Positions 34,401 through 46,821 of a stretch of DNA of 64,000 nucleotides are shown in pieces. Each line of letters starts with the position of its first letter. The stretch's first letter is position 1. Origin of the DNA: Xylogone sp. PMI_703 (lineage: Eukaryota > Ascomycota > Leotiomycetes); contig JAJTUQ010000001.1 of NCBI GenBank assembly GCA_021399445.1, forward strand, positions 6,696,001-6,760,000, given 5' to 3'. The position numbers and the translations under genes were made by a program. Below the pieces are notes generated by a model. That model was not told where the DNA came from. It saw only the letters and a list, made by a program, of their open reading frames with translations, and did not search any database.

Positions 34401-37400
34401 CAAAACTCGTGCAATTAGAGATGGCGATTCACTTGTGATGCGGCACAGTGCTGCACCACAGCTGTCCAGTATCTCTATACGGTATCGCCCACAAGCACGT
34501 TGGTATCTTATCGTCCAGCCCCCTACGGTATCGTGGACAATCCACTTCTCCAGCTATTTGATCCCAGCCTGGGCCAAGACCCGCTGCCCCTCCTTGCGAC
34601 TTGGACCATTCACCTTCTCCCCGAGCGACACACAGCAGACAGGTACGCTGCAAATACCAACCGCATCAGACCAGCTGCATTGAACCAGCTCAGCACGACT
34701 GTCCATTCCGACAATTGACTGCTGCAGGACCAGAGAGTCCGGCCCCAACCTTCGCTCTCCGCCTGCGACGCTTCCCACAGCAGGTGCAGCAGCCTAAGCT
34801 CCGGCGGCAGGACCAAAAGAACTATGACGGCGACGAAGTCCTCTCTAAAAGCAGCGCTGGGTCTAGCCGCGACCTCGCACGCAGCCAGCCTAGACCGAAA
34901 GTGGCGCTTCTGGCATGGTCGACAATCCAGGACCCCTGCTCCATTGCGTGCATGAGCCCGGGGTCGGCTCCGATATCGTTGCCGCTTTTTCCTTCGAAGC
35001 TCTCTTTCTCCATGCTCTCGTGCGTTGTCTTGAGGAGTAGCATGCTGTACTGCGGTATGGGACTTCCGTATATTTGTTTAGTTCTGGACGTGTTAACGAA
35101 CCAGGGGACCAGAAAAAACGACTTCTCACAAAGGGCACTGTGGGTATCCGACCACGCCGATGTACAGTATGTATCCTGTACAGAGAACTAGCCGCGCTCA
35201 TGGCTGCTTCATTCTTCGATCATCCCCATTCCTGCTTTGCTAGTTTATTTTCTGCCCGCCCTCCCGCCAACCTTCAAAATGCCTTTGCCACAGAATGACC
35301 CTACAACAATCTTCTGATCCGCGGTCATCTTCTGATTGATCGACTCGACTTAAAAAGAAAAATGTTTTTCTTAACGGGCTGGGCATCAGTGCATCGTCTG
35401 TGAGTCCGCGAGTGCGCATCCAGGAAGAACTTCCGCGACCGTCACGGTAGTATCCAAGACGCTGGGATCCAGTCAGAGCCAGTAGCTTGAATTAGCTCGG
35501 TAGGCCTAGTTGCCGCCCACCACACAGAAGACGGAGCGGGTATTTGCGGGGAAGAATGGAAGGGCCAGAGAGACGAGGAGAGCAAACGATGCATCGCCAT
35601 TGAGGCTAGAGTTATCGAACAGCTGCCCCATGCAGTTTTGAGCAAGTGGTGCTTTATTCTCCGACTGGCACAACCAGAGTTGTAGTTGTAGTTCCTTCTT
35701 CTTGCATACGGCGACTCTTGTTCACGTTCTTCTTCGAAAGGGTGCCACGAGAACACGCATGACGCTTGGGGCTTTGGGGGAACGAAAAAACTTTCTTCCT
35801 GCAGTGAGACTCGGGACCTGCGACTGGACCCCTAAAACCCGTGGTTCTCTTGTGGATTTTGGGGTAACAATTGCTGGTTCTGACATGTGCGCATCAATTC
35901 GTGTGGGTGTGCGTGCTTGTGTATGTGTATGTGTGACGAGGGCAGTTTTGGAGCAGTTCAAGAAGGGCAGATGGAACAGTGATGATTACCTAGCGTGTTG
36001 GAGAGGCCAATGGCTGTGTCAACCAATGCACGACGAACGAAGGATCTCAAGCACCTTTTTCGACTACCACGATAGGCAGGACTGCTGTCTCTGTGATACC
36101 GTTCTGTCCACCAAAGAGCACGATCATCTATTCCTGCGTCTAGCCAAAACTTGGCAACACCCACATATCGCTCTACCTGGCAATTGGTTGCACGAAAGAA
36201 AACGCTGCCATGATGCGGGAAATATGATGATATATTGCAGCATCTGCAAGCATTGTATGTAGCTGTATGCTACGGAGATATGCAAGAGGCAGAGGTGAAA
36301 AGTCAGCATACCCCAGACCCGATGGCCAGGAGCGCCCATTGCAACGGCGGCAAGTCAGAGATGTACCATACAGCGGGATGATGATCTCCCAATACTACAT
36401 TCTCCCGAAAGCAGCAATACAGTCAGATATGTGAAAGATCGAAGGAATCGAGACAAGGCAAGGCACAAGGAACAGCGGGAGATGGCCCGCTCCCGCTTAC
36501 TTGGGCGATGCATGAGTGGTCCGTGATGTGTGCAGTGTACGGGACCTCTGAATCCATCTCCAACAGTATGTGGATTCCAGTACTTGCTATAAAGTCCAAG
36601 ATCACCAATCAGCACTCTCCTCATTTGAGAGCCTATACTTGTACATGTACTGCACTGCATTGCACCGCATCGCAACTGTACCTCCAATTGCCCAATGGAT
36701 TTACTCGAACGCACAGCGATCAAATCAACACACAGACGGATACACAGACACCCCCTTCCCTCGCCCTTTTGCCTTGCCTTCACGGCGGCGACGAACACGG
36801 CAGGGAAGACGGGAGAGGGAGGGGCATGGGCATGGGCGTCAAAGCGGCACGGGCTTCGCGCAGGACGGCGGACGGCAACGGTCTGGGATCAGGGCTTTCT
36901 GGCGCTGCCGTCTTTGCCTCTTTGCCGTACGTGCCGTCTTTTGGTGAGCTGTTGTGCCGAATCCCTGTGCCTGTAGTTATGTGTTGTTTGTCCCAGCAAT
37001 TATTTACCCAAGAGGAGTGTTGCGTTGTGCTGGAGCGTGGCGAATGGCTACTGTACCGTACTGAAGATAAAGTAGCGTGCCGCACGTACCGGTACCTAGG
37101 TGCAGGGCGGTTGATAGCTACCCGTCCCGCCCACGGTACATTACCCAATCCAGTACCTCCAATGACGTCTTGCCTATCGTTCTGCTACTCGACAGTCCCC
37201 GTTTATCTTTGTCCTTTCTCATACTCCGTACCGTATGGAAAGCCAAAACGTTCCGTACTGTGGCAGACAACGGAGACAGACATCGCCAAGATCTACATCA
37301 ACATCAATTACAAATACAGCACAATGATTAACCATCTTCCCGTTCTTGTAGATACGTGGATATGGTGTATGGCGCACACTACGGTATCCTAGCGTACCAA

Positions 37401-40400
37401 CTTATCCCATCAGTGATGGAACAAACCTACAACTACGTGGACATTTTTCTCTTTTTTCTGTGGCTGTCAAAAGTGGCGGAAAGTGCCGTGATGTTTACTG
37501 TGCAGAAATAGCTGTACCAGTACGGTTGAGGGACGTGTAGATCTCGGCTTATCATTACTTTACTGGACTGTACCGTGCTTATCTGAAGTCAATAATGCGA
37601 ATCGAAAAAAAAAAAATTTTGTGAGATATAATCGGCGTGGCTTATTTTTCCAACTTCTTTTTGCTTTTTTACTGTTGTTGTTATTGTTCTGGGCGTAAGC
37701 AAAGTACGTACGGCCATGGATGTCGACTGGTGCTCCGTTCTGTTGGGAGAGAGCCTGGGAGCAAGACCGGGAACTTGGAGGCCGTTGAGGAGGATTGTCG
37801 ATTGACAGGTCATTTTTTGCCCTCTCCAGCCGTTCTTTGTTTTGTTGGAAAGTTCCCTGGCGAGCGTTTGGCTGCTGCTTGCTTTTGCTGTTCCTGAAGC
37901 AGTTTCTTTTTCTATAACATTGGTTTTTCGTTTAATTTGCTATTGGGCTTTTTTGCCTTTCATGTGAAAGTCGATATGAGTGGACCATGCGTATGTGGAA
38001 CGATTGATTGTTGAGGATGAGGGAAGGAGAGATGTCGCTGATGTTGGATTATGAAGGCTATAAGTCTCGATTGTTGCTGCTTTTATGGCACAGTATAGTA
38101 AACTTGATGTTTGTACATCTGCGCTTAAGAAGGCAGCGGTGGAGAGAGACAAGATGGTCCACGACGGACACGACCAGCCTTTCCCAGCTGAGATGGAGTT
38201 GCAGAAAGGAGGGGCAGAAAGGAAAAGCAGCGACCAAGCGACCAGCACAGGAGACGGATGATCGCCATTGATGCATCGCGTCCATCCATCCCGTCATCTC
38301 CAAGTTCTGGTGTCTTTGGTGGTGGTGGTTGAGCGAGTCCCTGCGTGACGTGAGACACCCAGTCAGTCATCAGCCATCAGTCAATAAGCCAACAGCCAAG
38401 GACTTACAGTAACAAGGACAAAATATGCTCCGGATTATTGCACATTATCGTGACCATCTCAAACTTGGCTCTCCTGTTAACCTCAATCTTGATGACCACC
38501 AGACAACGGACGAAGAAAGAGCTCCGTCGCGAGCCACCGAAGACCTCATCGAGATCCCAGACGCAGGCGATCTCCACGCTGGGGCCAATCCACCAGCCCC
38601 ATTGGGCGCAGCGGGCTGCAACCAAGCGGTGCCCAGACAGGCGGGCAAGCCACAGGCCACAGGCCACCTCTTCTTCCTTCTCCACCAGCTCCTCCTCCGT
38701 CCATTCCTGCTTCCCTCCTCCCTCTCCTTTCCTCTCCGGCCCTGGTATCTTGGACCCAGCCAAGCCGCACACATTCACATTCCCCACAGCCCAGACACTG
38801 TAACGGTAACTTCTCTGGATGGGGCGATACTGTGACGGGAAGTAACTCCATCGTCATCGATCAAGCCACAACCATGTCTCAACACGCAAACCAACCCTTT
38901 CCATAAGGGCCTCACCATCACCATCATCATCATGTGCATGCGACAACAGCCATACAACAGTTCTCTTATCCAAAGGAGGGATAACCAAGGGCTTGCCTTA
39001 GTCCAGCTGAGAATCCACAACCAAATCCTCCGACGGTGCGTGCACACTACTAGCATTAGAAAATGTGACTGATCGATTTCGGCTCCATTGGGGACGGAGC
39101 CCGGTGTATGGGAATCGGGAAAGCCAGAGTGGGAATCTCTTTTGCGCATGCGAGAAAAGATGCAGAAGCGAGTCTCTCTTCATTAAACGCCGCTGCACTG
39201 CGACTTCAGCTACTGTGCGGTCCTTTTGGGTACGTACTCTGCATATACTTGGTACAAGCGCTGTACGTGGGAGAAGAGAGAATGGCAGCGAAACTTCTGT
39301 GGAGCAACAGCAACGGGGAGTTTATTACAAAGTGGATCCCGCGATGCAGCGTCTGCCCATTCGCAACTCCATCTCCATCTCCGTCGTCCCCATACGCTGC
39401 AGCCGAGCTTGCGCAAGATGCTACGGTACGAAGAGGACACAGTACGGTGAAATTGGAGCCTCGAGATCCGGTGTTGATCCCTGGTGTCTTTCTCTTGGTT
39501 TCGCTGGGTGCTCGCTCTTGTCGATGCTACTGTATGAGATACTCTTCACCATTAGCTGTGGTGGAGGATAGAGCAGCGACGGTGAGTGTGTTGAAGCAGC
39601 CACGGCAGCGGCACAGCCAAGCGCCATGTCTGGCAATTGCTGGTGCTCGTTGAATCCTTCATCGGATTATTCACGGCCCTTCGTCCATTGATTCTCTGAT
39701 CATCACTCTCCCTTGCTTCTTGTCTTGGTCTTGTCTCACGCATTTATGATTCTTCGAGGCTGCGAGTGCCAGATTTCCTCGGAAGTACCACCTTAGTACC
39801 GTCTTGTACCGTTGCTTGTTGCTGAGCTGTCCTGTCATGTACCTGAAAACTGGTTCAGCTAGCCTTTAGATAGATGCGGGCTACCGCAATGAGACATTGG
39901 CATCTGGACATCAATTGATGTAATAACAGCAGCGACAAGTTGCCTCAAGTCCATCACCGGCACTGCCAAAGACATCTCCCTCAAGTCTCTCCCTACCAAC
40001 CCACAATCCACTCTCCCCGCCGGCCCCCCTTCCCTCCCTTAATTAATATCCGCATCCTTTCTTTCCTTTCAAGTCCAGCGCGCACTAACCACGGTCTCGT
40101 ACATGCACGACAGCCCCCCATGGCCGTCTTAGCCGTGAGGACGACTTCAATCACACGCGACACACAATGGGGGCTGGAGCTAACCAGCAACTACTGTACT
40201 CTACAGTAACTGGCTGCAACTGCCCCACTGCTGTCTTGGGTGCTAAGTCCTGTATGGCGTGTGGCATATGCGGCAATACATCACTGTACAGCACTGCTCA
40301 GTACTGCTAGTGTTCCCCAATCTCGTCTTCTTGAGAGCGGATTTCCCCCGTGATTTCTATCTGTTGACAGTGCGACAGTGGAGAAAGAGAAAGGGGTGGC

Positions 40401-41207
40401 AATGATGATGACGTATATGAAGTTTTTTCCCTAGAAAAGGAAAATTTTTCTATTGTACGTATGTATCTGTGGTAACAGCGTATTATTGCTGCGTGTATGT
40501 GGGTGGGTGTAGATAGTCTCTTTTCATATCTCGTGTCGTCCTTCTATTTGAGTTTTCATCTAGATGGAGCATTGGTGAGCTCTCATGGTCGATCTCGGGT
40601 GGGATCTACCCCTGAATTCTACAAGTGTTTGTTCAAGATTCAGGAGAGGCAGCTGCACCTGGTCCCGTATAAAGCCCTCAAGTTTTATTCAATTGCGCAT
40701 CAACCTTTTTGCTTTCTATTGAGGGTATGCTGTCGGTGCAGGTGGGGAAGCTTGAAGTTGACGTGACCCAAATTTCTGTTCTTTATATTGAGTCTAAGTT
40801 GCATGTCTCTTGATATATGAGGTGAAATCAATTTAATTCATTCCGTTTTAACAATTGCTCGCCACCCAAGTTACGCGCATACCATTTGATCACAATTGTT
40901 GTTTACTTGGTTATATGTGTATTTTGATACACAAAGTCTATTTGCAATCAAAACAAAATCCTCTATCAAGTTATAGCCTCACAGAATGCACCCTATATGA
41001 AATCTTTCCTTCACCAATCCACTCATCATACATCAAAGCCACAACTCGTATATTCTATCTCACATATCTAAAAAATATATACCAAAAAATCTACCACAAA
41101 ACAAATCTCATGTATACACAAAATCCCCCCTCTAAATCTATCCTCACCTCCACCCAAATCATAAAAAACCCAAAACAAAAACCAAAAGAAGACCGAGTCT
41201 AAAGACA
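31401..41207. other. ~9.8-kb gene-free region
   Basis: No reading frame has recognisable motifs, sensible splice-linked continuation or a protein-like composition. It contains CT-rich tracts (for example 38676-38745), TG-rich tracts (31510-31540, 35903-35938), a hexamer array near 31936 and many GTAC words. Base composition is more GC-rich than the neighbouring AT-rich intergenic DNA. The longest frame is 294 codons (36508-37392, plus), but its protein is low-complexity and unfamiliar. The region could hold a long non-coding transcript or regulatory DNA; nothing proves either. Confidence 0.5.
31936..31973 (+). repeat. Short hexanucleotide tandem array
   Basis: About six copies of a CCARTR unit: three CCAGTG, then CCAATA, CCAATG and CCAATA. 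It lies in the gene-free region and has no evident function. Confidence 0.7.
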
Positions 41208-43555
41208 TCACACCGCAACTCCAGCACTATTCCTCTGCCTCGGCTCCCCCGCAGCCTCAAACGTTCCATTCCAATGCATCTTCACCCCCTGCACCGCACT
41301 CTGATTCTCCCCAACCCACTCCACCCCATGCCCCTTCCTCTGCAACTCCCTCACCGTCTCATTATCAAAGCTCCACTCGAACGTCGTCCGATCCGGCAAC
41401 AGCTGGTCATGCAGCCTTGGTTGGCGCAGCGAGGTCGCGACGTCCATGTCGTGGTCGAGCGCGTGCCAGAGCGCCTGGACGGTGGCGGTGATGATGCGGG
41501 AGCCGCCGGCCGCGCCGATGGAGAGGTAGAGGGAGGAGTTGGAGATGTGCTCGGCGATTATGGGGGTTATGGAGGAGAGAGGGCGTTTTAGGGGGCGGAT
41601 GTAGTTTGTGGGGGAGGGGACGTAGCCGAATTCGTTGTGGGTGTTGGGGATGGAGAAGTCGTTCATTTCGTCGTTGAGGATTATGCCTGGGGGAATCAGT
41701 ATCTTTTATAATTCGTATAGCTGGGAGAAAGGGGGAGGGAGGAGACAGAGGGGGAGAGGAAGAGGAGAAGGAAGAGAAGGGGAGAAAGGGTAGAAAGGGG
41801 GAGAGACAGAGCAATAGATAGAGGAAGAATGAGTGCATACCCGTCTCAGGAACCATCAACCTCGACCCAAACAACAAATTAACAGTCGTTGTCAACGTAA
41901 CCGACATCCCCGACGCATCAGCAGTAACAACATGACTCGTCCCATGCGTCTCAGGAACCATCCACCCCTTGGGATCATAAGCCCGCACATCCTGCGTCCT
42001 CTGATCGTCAATCTTCCTCCGAATCTTCTCCGCCGTCGCCGCATCAATCATCTGCGCCTCGAACTCCTCCATGTTGTCGAAGAAATCCGGGTCTCCCAGC
42101 TCGGCGTGCGCGCCGTACGAGAACCGCATGGCTTCGTCGAGCCGGTGGATGTTGAGCGCGTCCAGCGTGGTGTTGTAGCCTTCCATGATCTTGAGGATTG
42201 AGAGGCCCACGGGGCCGCCGCTCGGTGTGCCTGTGGAGTGCAGCGTGTAGTTCCGGTAGGTGATGCTGATGGGCTTGCGGATGGCGATGCGGTAGGAGGT
42301 TAGGTCCTCGAGGGTCATGGTTCCGTTGGACTTTTGGATGGCGGCGATGGTGGCGTTTGCGATCTCTCCTGTGTAGAATACGTCTGCTCCAAATTCGGCA
42401 ATCTTCTCCAGTGTGCTAGATGGAATGGTCAGTATTAGTTGATGAGACTTGTGAATGCAACATACTCGGCGTATCTTTTTCTCGTGATGGTGTCACCGAG
42501 TTGCAGAAGAGTTCCTGAGCGGATGTTAGATGTGACATCAGAAGAAAGATGAGATTACCTACCGTTTGGTGCAAAGTCCATGGCCCAATCTGGGTCCTCG
42601 GTCAAGAACGTACTGTTGTCAAAGCTTGTGGCAGCGCCCATGTATCGCACAAGATCTTCGGTAACTAGACGTATTCATAAGCTGTCATGTTATATAGGAA
42701 TTTCCATGGAATGCCCACCGGGAAACCCGTATCTTGCAACGTGAACTGCTGGGTTACAGACTACCCGCCATGGTAAGACCTGTCAACGCACCGTAGTCAG
42801 CGAGGGGGCATCAACCCATCGCTGAAATGAAGGATAAAGGATACATACCCCATATTTATTATGAAGATATTCTAAACCGCGAAGTTCACCCGGGACAGCA
42901 ACTGACAAGCCACCCAGGACGCTTCCCTTAATATTACCCTGGTACATATCCTCGAACGCCGCAGCAGGAGCAGCTTCTCGGAAGTCTGGAAGAAAACATA
43001 AGCATACGGACATGGAATTCGACAACAAGATGAGATTGTAAGATGAAGATGAAAGTAGATGAGGTCAAACATACCGACAGATTCATACTTGCCATCCCAG
43101 TTCCTGATAAGCATGAACCCCCCTCCTCCAATCCCACTGTGATACATTCCTAGAAACTTCCCATGAGCTTACACACATCCGCAAGTGAGAAAGAAGCAAA
43201 AGAAAAGACACACCGATGACCCCAACACACAACGTCGTCCCAACCATCGCATCCGCAGCATTTCCCTATCCCAGTATCAGCAAGAATCTCACCTCTCATC
43301 CCACCTCGTCTCATCTCACACCAAACAAAGCAAGACAAAGCAGAAAGAAGCAAGGTTTATAAAACTCACCCCTCTCTTAATCAACTCCGCCCCAATATCA
43401 CTACAAATCTTACTCTCACTCGCGATCGCCCCGCGACCATCCTGGACGACATGAGTCTCAGGCTCAAGCTGAATCTCAGGATGAGAATGAGGATAAGCTA
43501 GTGCGCCCACCAGCAGCAGCGGCGCAGCGACGGCCGCCCAGATATGCCGCCTCAT
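41208..43555 (-). CDS. Gamma-glutamyltranspeptidase
   Basis: Nine minus-strand exons (43555-43370, 43265-43214, 43149-43075, 42985-42849, 42779-42719, 42664-42563, 42514-42466, 42415-41841, 41686-41208) join in phase to 571 residues. The N-terminus (MRRHIWAAVAAPLLLVGALA) is a signal peptide or anchor. Landmarks are RGGNAADAMVGTTLCVGV, GIGGGGFMLIR, DFREAAPAAA, GGLSVAVPGE and SGGPVG. The autocatalytic threonine lies in GTSHVVTADASG. The ancestral proenzyme is cut there into two subunits. It hydrolyses or transfers the gamma-glutamyl group of glutathione at the cell surface or vacuole. The two-glycine oxyanion motif is present as AAGGSR. Confidence 0.93.
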
Positions 43556-44327
43556 TTCATGTGCGAAAAGCTATATCCCTGAATGAGGAAAGGGGGGTCC
43601 GAATAAGGTTTTGAAAAAGCGTTGTGTAGTATTTGGAGGGGCGAGCGTGGGTTACGAATGGTTACGAACGGGCCGGGGGGATTGCACCATTCGAGCTTTA
43701 CCGTACTAGGGTGTAAGAATGAGAGTGTAAGTTCTAAATTAACGCAGTGTTTGTTGGTTTATGTTGGGTTATTTATTAGTTGTTATTGACTGTTCCGGTG
43801 TCTCTGATATGGGGCTTATCCCACTCTTTGAGGCTAGTGAGCCGGGGTTGAGGTGTCTGGGTGCTTGGGTAGCGGTGTGGAGTCTGGCGGCTCTTCTATT
43901 GATACTCCCTTGGGATTGAAGATATGTCGATATAGACATAGACTCACGCACAGGGAGATAGTGAGCGTATTATCGCAATAGTGGAAGCTTCTCTTGCTGG
44001 AAAGGAAAAGGATGACAGAGAGGATGGATGAGAGTCTTATCGGAGTTTGATAACGGTGGTTCCGCTTTCGGAAGTTTTTTCTTACTAGACTACGGAGTAT
44101 TAGCTAACGGAATGGGGTCGCGTGCTCCTCCTTATTCGAGGTCATGCTCTCCATTCACGGAGGATTTGTATGGGTGGTTGTACTGGAGAGAGTATGTTGA
44201 TATAAGATATTTTTTGGATTTTAATCGCAAGATAGGTAGTTTTCTCCAATGTATATTTCTCCAGGTTCATTTTATTTAATTTCTAGCTTGAATTTGAACA
44301 AATATCGCATATACTCTCACGAATCTC
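43556..44327. other. Intergenic region
   Basis: Promoter of the gamma-glutamyltranspeptidase (-) and 3' flank of the PhyH gene (-). I see no gene or repeat. Confidence 0.5.
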
Positions 44328-45728
44328 TCAATAATCATTAGTATGCCGAAACGAAAACACATCGTTGAGTTTCTGGAAGTCGCTATCATCGGGCAGAAGC
44401 TCCGCCCGGACCTCCACGGGTTGTCCACCATGCTTCATGAAGAAGTTCCCCTTGCTGAGGGGTAATTTGCATCGCAGTGTGTGGTTTGGATACCATTGTG
44501 CCTATAACATATATCAACTTGAGGCCCTTGATTGAGAAGACGATGAAGAACGCATAAAAACAGAGGAAACGAAATGAAATATAAAGACCAGCATACCTGG
44601 TAGCCCAGAGCAAGCATAATTCTATACCCATCGCTTTCGTTCGGCATCCCGGCATGCCACGTCCTCAAATCCCTCAGCATCACATCCCCTTTCCCACAAA
44701 CCGGCTGCACAGGCGGCCTTATCTTTCTCCTCTCCTCGACAACCTCGGGTCTCACATTGCAAATGGGCTCGCCGACCCTCAGCCTCCCATTCGTCAGCGT
44801 GTCCGTTTCCGTCGCAATGATCTGGTCGTGGCCGGAGGTGTGGGCGTGCGAGCCCAGCCAGAACTCGGTTGATCCGGTGGCCGGGGTGAAGGAGCAGAGC
44901 GGGATGTTGGCGATGACGAAGAATGGACAGCGGGGATGGTAGAAGATGATGTCTTTATGGACTGGTTGGCGGAGACCGGAGGTTTTGGGGAGGGCGTTGT
45001 TGCCGGTTAGGAAGTTCCAGATAGGCTTGGAGCCGAGATAGCTGTGTTTGGGTTGTGAGTACGCTAATTATTGGGGAATAAGAAATGAGAATGAAAATAT
45101 CAAGGACTATGAATGGAAGATGAGGTGTCATCGGGTTAGAGAGAGGATGATAAGAGACGGAGGTTGACGAAGGTAGAAAAGAGGGACGACGAACATGTTC
45201 ATCAGCTGGATAACAAAGGGATTGAAAAAGATGTCATTGTGAAGGTACTTGTCGTCTTTCAACGGTGGGCCTTGGAGGATATTTGCTGCGTAGAGACAAG
45301 TTATTGTCAGAACATGGAGATCTCCATATATATCATGCGCAATATTTCAAGAGAGAACGTAGCGGGAAATGAAGAGGAATAATTCTGAATTGGATACAAG
45401 CAAAAGCAGTATGACAGATGAGAATGAACCCAAGAACAAAAGAAGAAGGCGAGTATCTACAGTTGACACCCTGGTTAAAGGGCTTGGCATTGCTCTTCAT
45501 GAGCTCGTCAGCCTCGGCGTTCATATAATCGCTAATCTGGTCAACATGGTCCACATCCACCACGCCCTTGAGCACGACAAAGCCGTCCTGGTGCAGAGCC
45601 TCGAGGGCGGCCTGGAGATTAGCTTCGTCATATCGGGAGGCGTTGAGTTCAGCAGGTGTGGCATAGATGAGACGGGGGCCATCTGCAGCAGGAGGAGCAG
45701 GAGCGTCTTGAGGTGCTATGGAGCCCAT
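44328..45728 (-). CDS. PhyH-family Fe(II)/2-oxoglutarate dioxygenase
   Basis: Minus-strand exons 45728-45470, 45285-45195, 45041-44597 and 44501-44328 give 322 residues. The double-stranded beta-helix carries the metal ligands in VHKDIIFYHP (His, Asp) and LRTWHAGMPN (distal His), followed by an arginine in YRIMLALGYQ that would bind 2-oxoglutarate. It resembles phytanoyl-CoA dioxygenase-like enzymes that hydroxylate small molecules, often in secondary metabolism. No peroxisomal signal is evident at the C-terminus (ends TNDY). The donors of introns 1 and 2 (GTGTCA, GTTCGT) are weak but both keep phase and restore family sequence (NILQGPPLKDD, YLGSKPIWNFLTGN). Confidence 0.82.
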
Positions 45729-46821
45729 GGTTATATCCAGTGGAAGCAGATAGGGACAATCTCAATAAGTTATGAGTTGCTTCTTCCGACAGAAGACCTT
45801 CTAGAAGGATGTCAAGAACGCTGCAGTGCAACAATCAGAAAAACGAATACAAATATCTAAGGTCTCCATCTTTCGTGGAAGGATTCGTCCCCGCCATGCA
45901 AAAGATACACAGGTACCTCCGTACTGTTCATGCGGGCCTCGGAGAGAGCGATAAGAGACTTGCCTGATAAGCGGAGGGAAGCGAGCGGGAAGGGTTCTGT
46001 GGAGAAGTGGCCAGCGATCGCTTCGGAGCGCCGCGCTGGTTTAGGCAGTTGGATGCAACTCCCCGTGGCGAACTCCGCGCTGCCAATTCTCTCCTCCAGC
46101 TAATCACTGCCCATTCTCACCATTCCACGACACAATCCATCTGAACTTAACCCAGGAGCAGTCTAGATCCAACCAATACTCATCATGGTCGACCACCTCG
46201 AGCTTCATCATTGGCTTCCTACTTGCTTTTTCTTCCAAACAGCCCATGCCGGATACTGCAGCTGGAGACACAGCAACGCGGGGCAGCCTGGGCAGGGCGA
46301 GGGCACGAGAGCGGTTTCCCTACGCTGAAAGTTGCAGGTGCCAGGGACCATTAGTGCTGTGCTTATCATGGCGTGCATGCGAAATACAACCTGAATGAAA
46401 ATCTCTGCGCAAGAGGCCGACAAAACGGTATATGGGGCCGTTATCTCGGGTCTACAATCCCAGCTGGTTGCGTCTCCAGCTCCAGATCATCACCTCAGCA
46501 TGCGGCTTGGTATATAACACGCACGAGACCTCACTCTTTCTTCCATCTTTTTACTCCTTTCCCCATACCTATATTGCGCGGTGAAATGGCAGCGCCCGCC
46601 TGAACGAGCTCGACTACAAGCCCGTCAGAAGCTTAAGACCCCCGGCCGTTGCTGCTAGCTCCACTAAACAACGGTTATCTCCTCCCGTCGCCACCCATAG
46701 CACCAGAAAAACTGGGGAAGCAAAAAATTTCCCATTTTCGAGGAAAATAAAAACGCGGGAAGAAGAGAAGGAAGAAGGGTGAAACAGAGACAGAGCAAGG
46801 AATATTGACACAAGGGCGAAA
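45729..46821. promoter_or_regulatory. Divergent promoter region of PhyH and NCS1 genes
   Basis: 1.1 kb between the two starts with no coding signal. A TATATAA box at 46511-46517, about 305 nt upstream of the permease start, is a candidate core promoter for that gene. Confidence 0.4.

Noticed and set aside
36508..37392. 294-codon plus-strand open frame in the gene-free block
   Set aside because: It overlaps other open frames in other phases. Its protein is low-complexity, with no domain, signal peptide or splice-linked continuation. A frame of this length can arise by chance in stop-poor GC-rich DNA.
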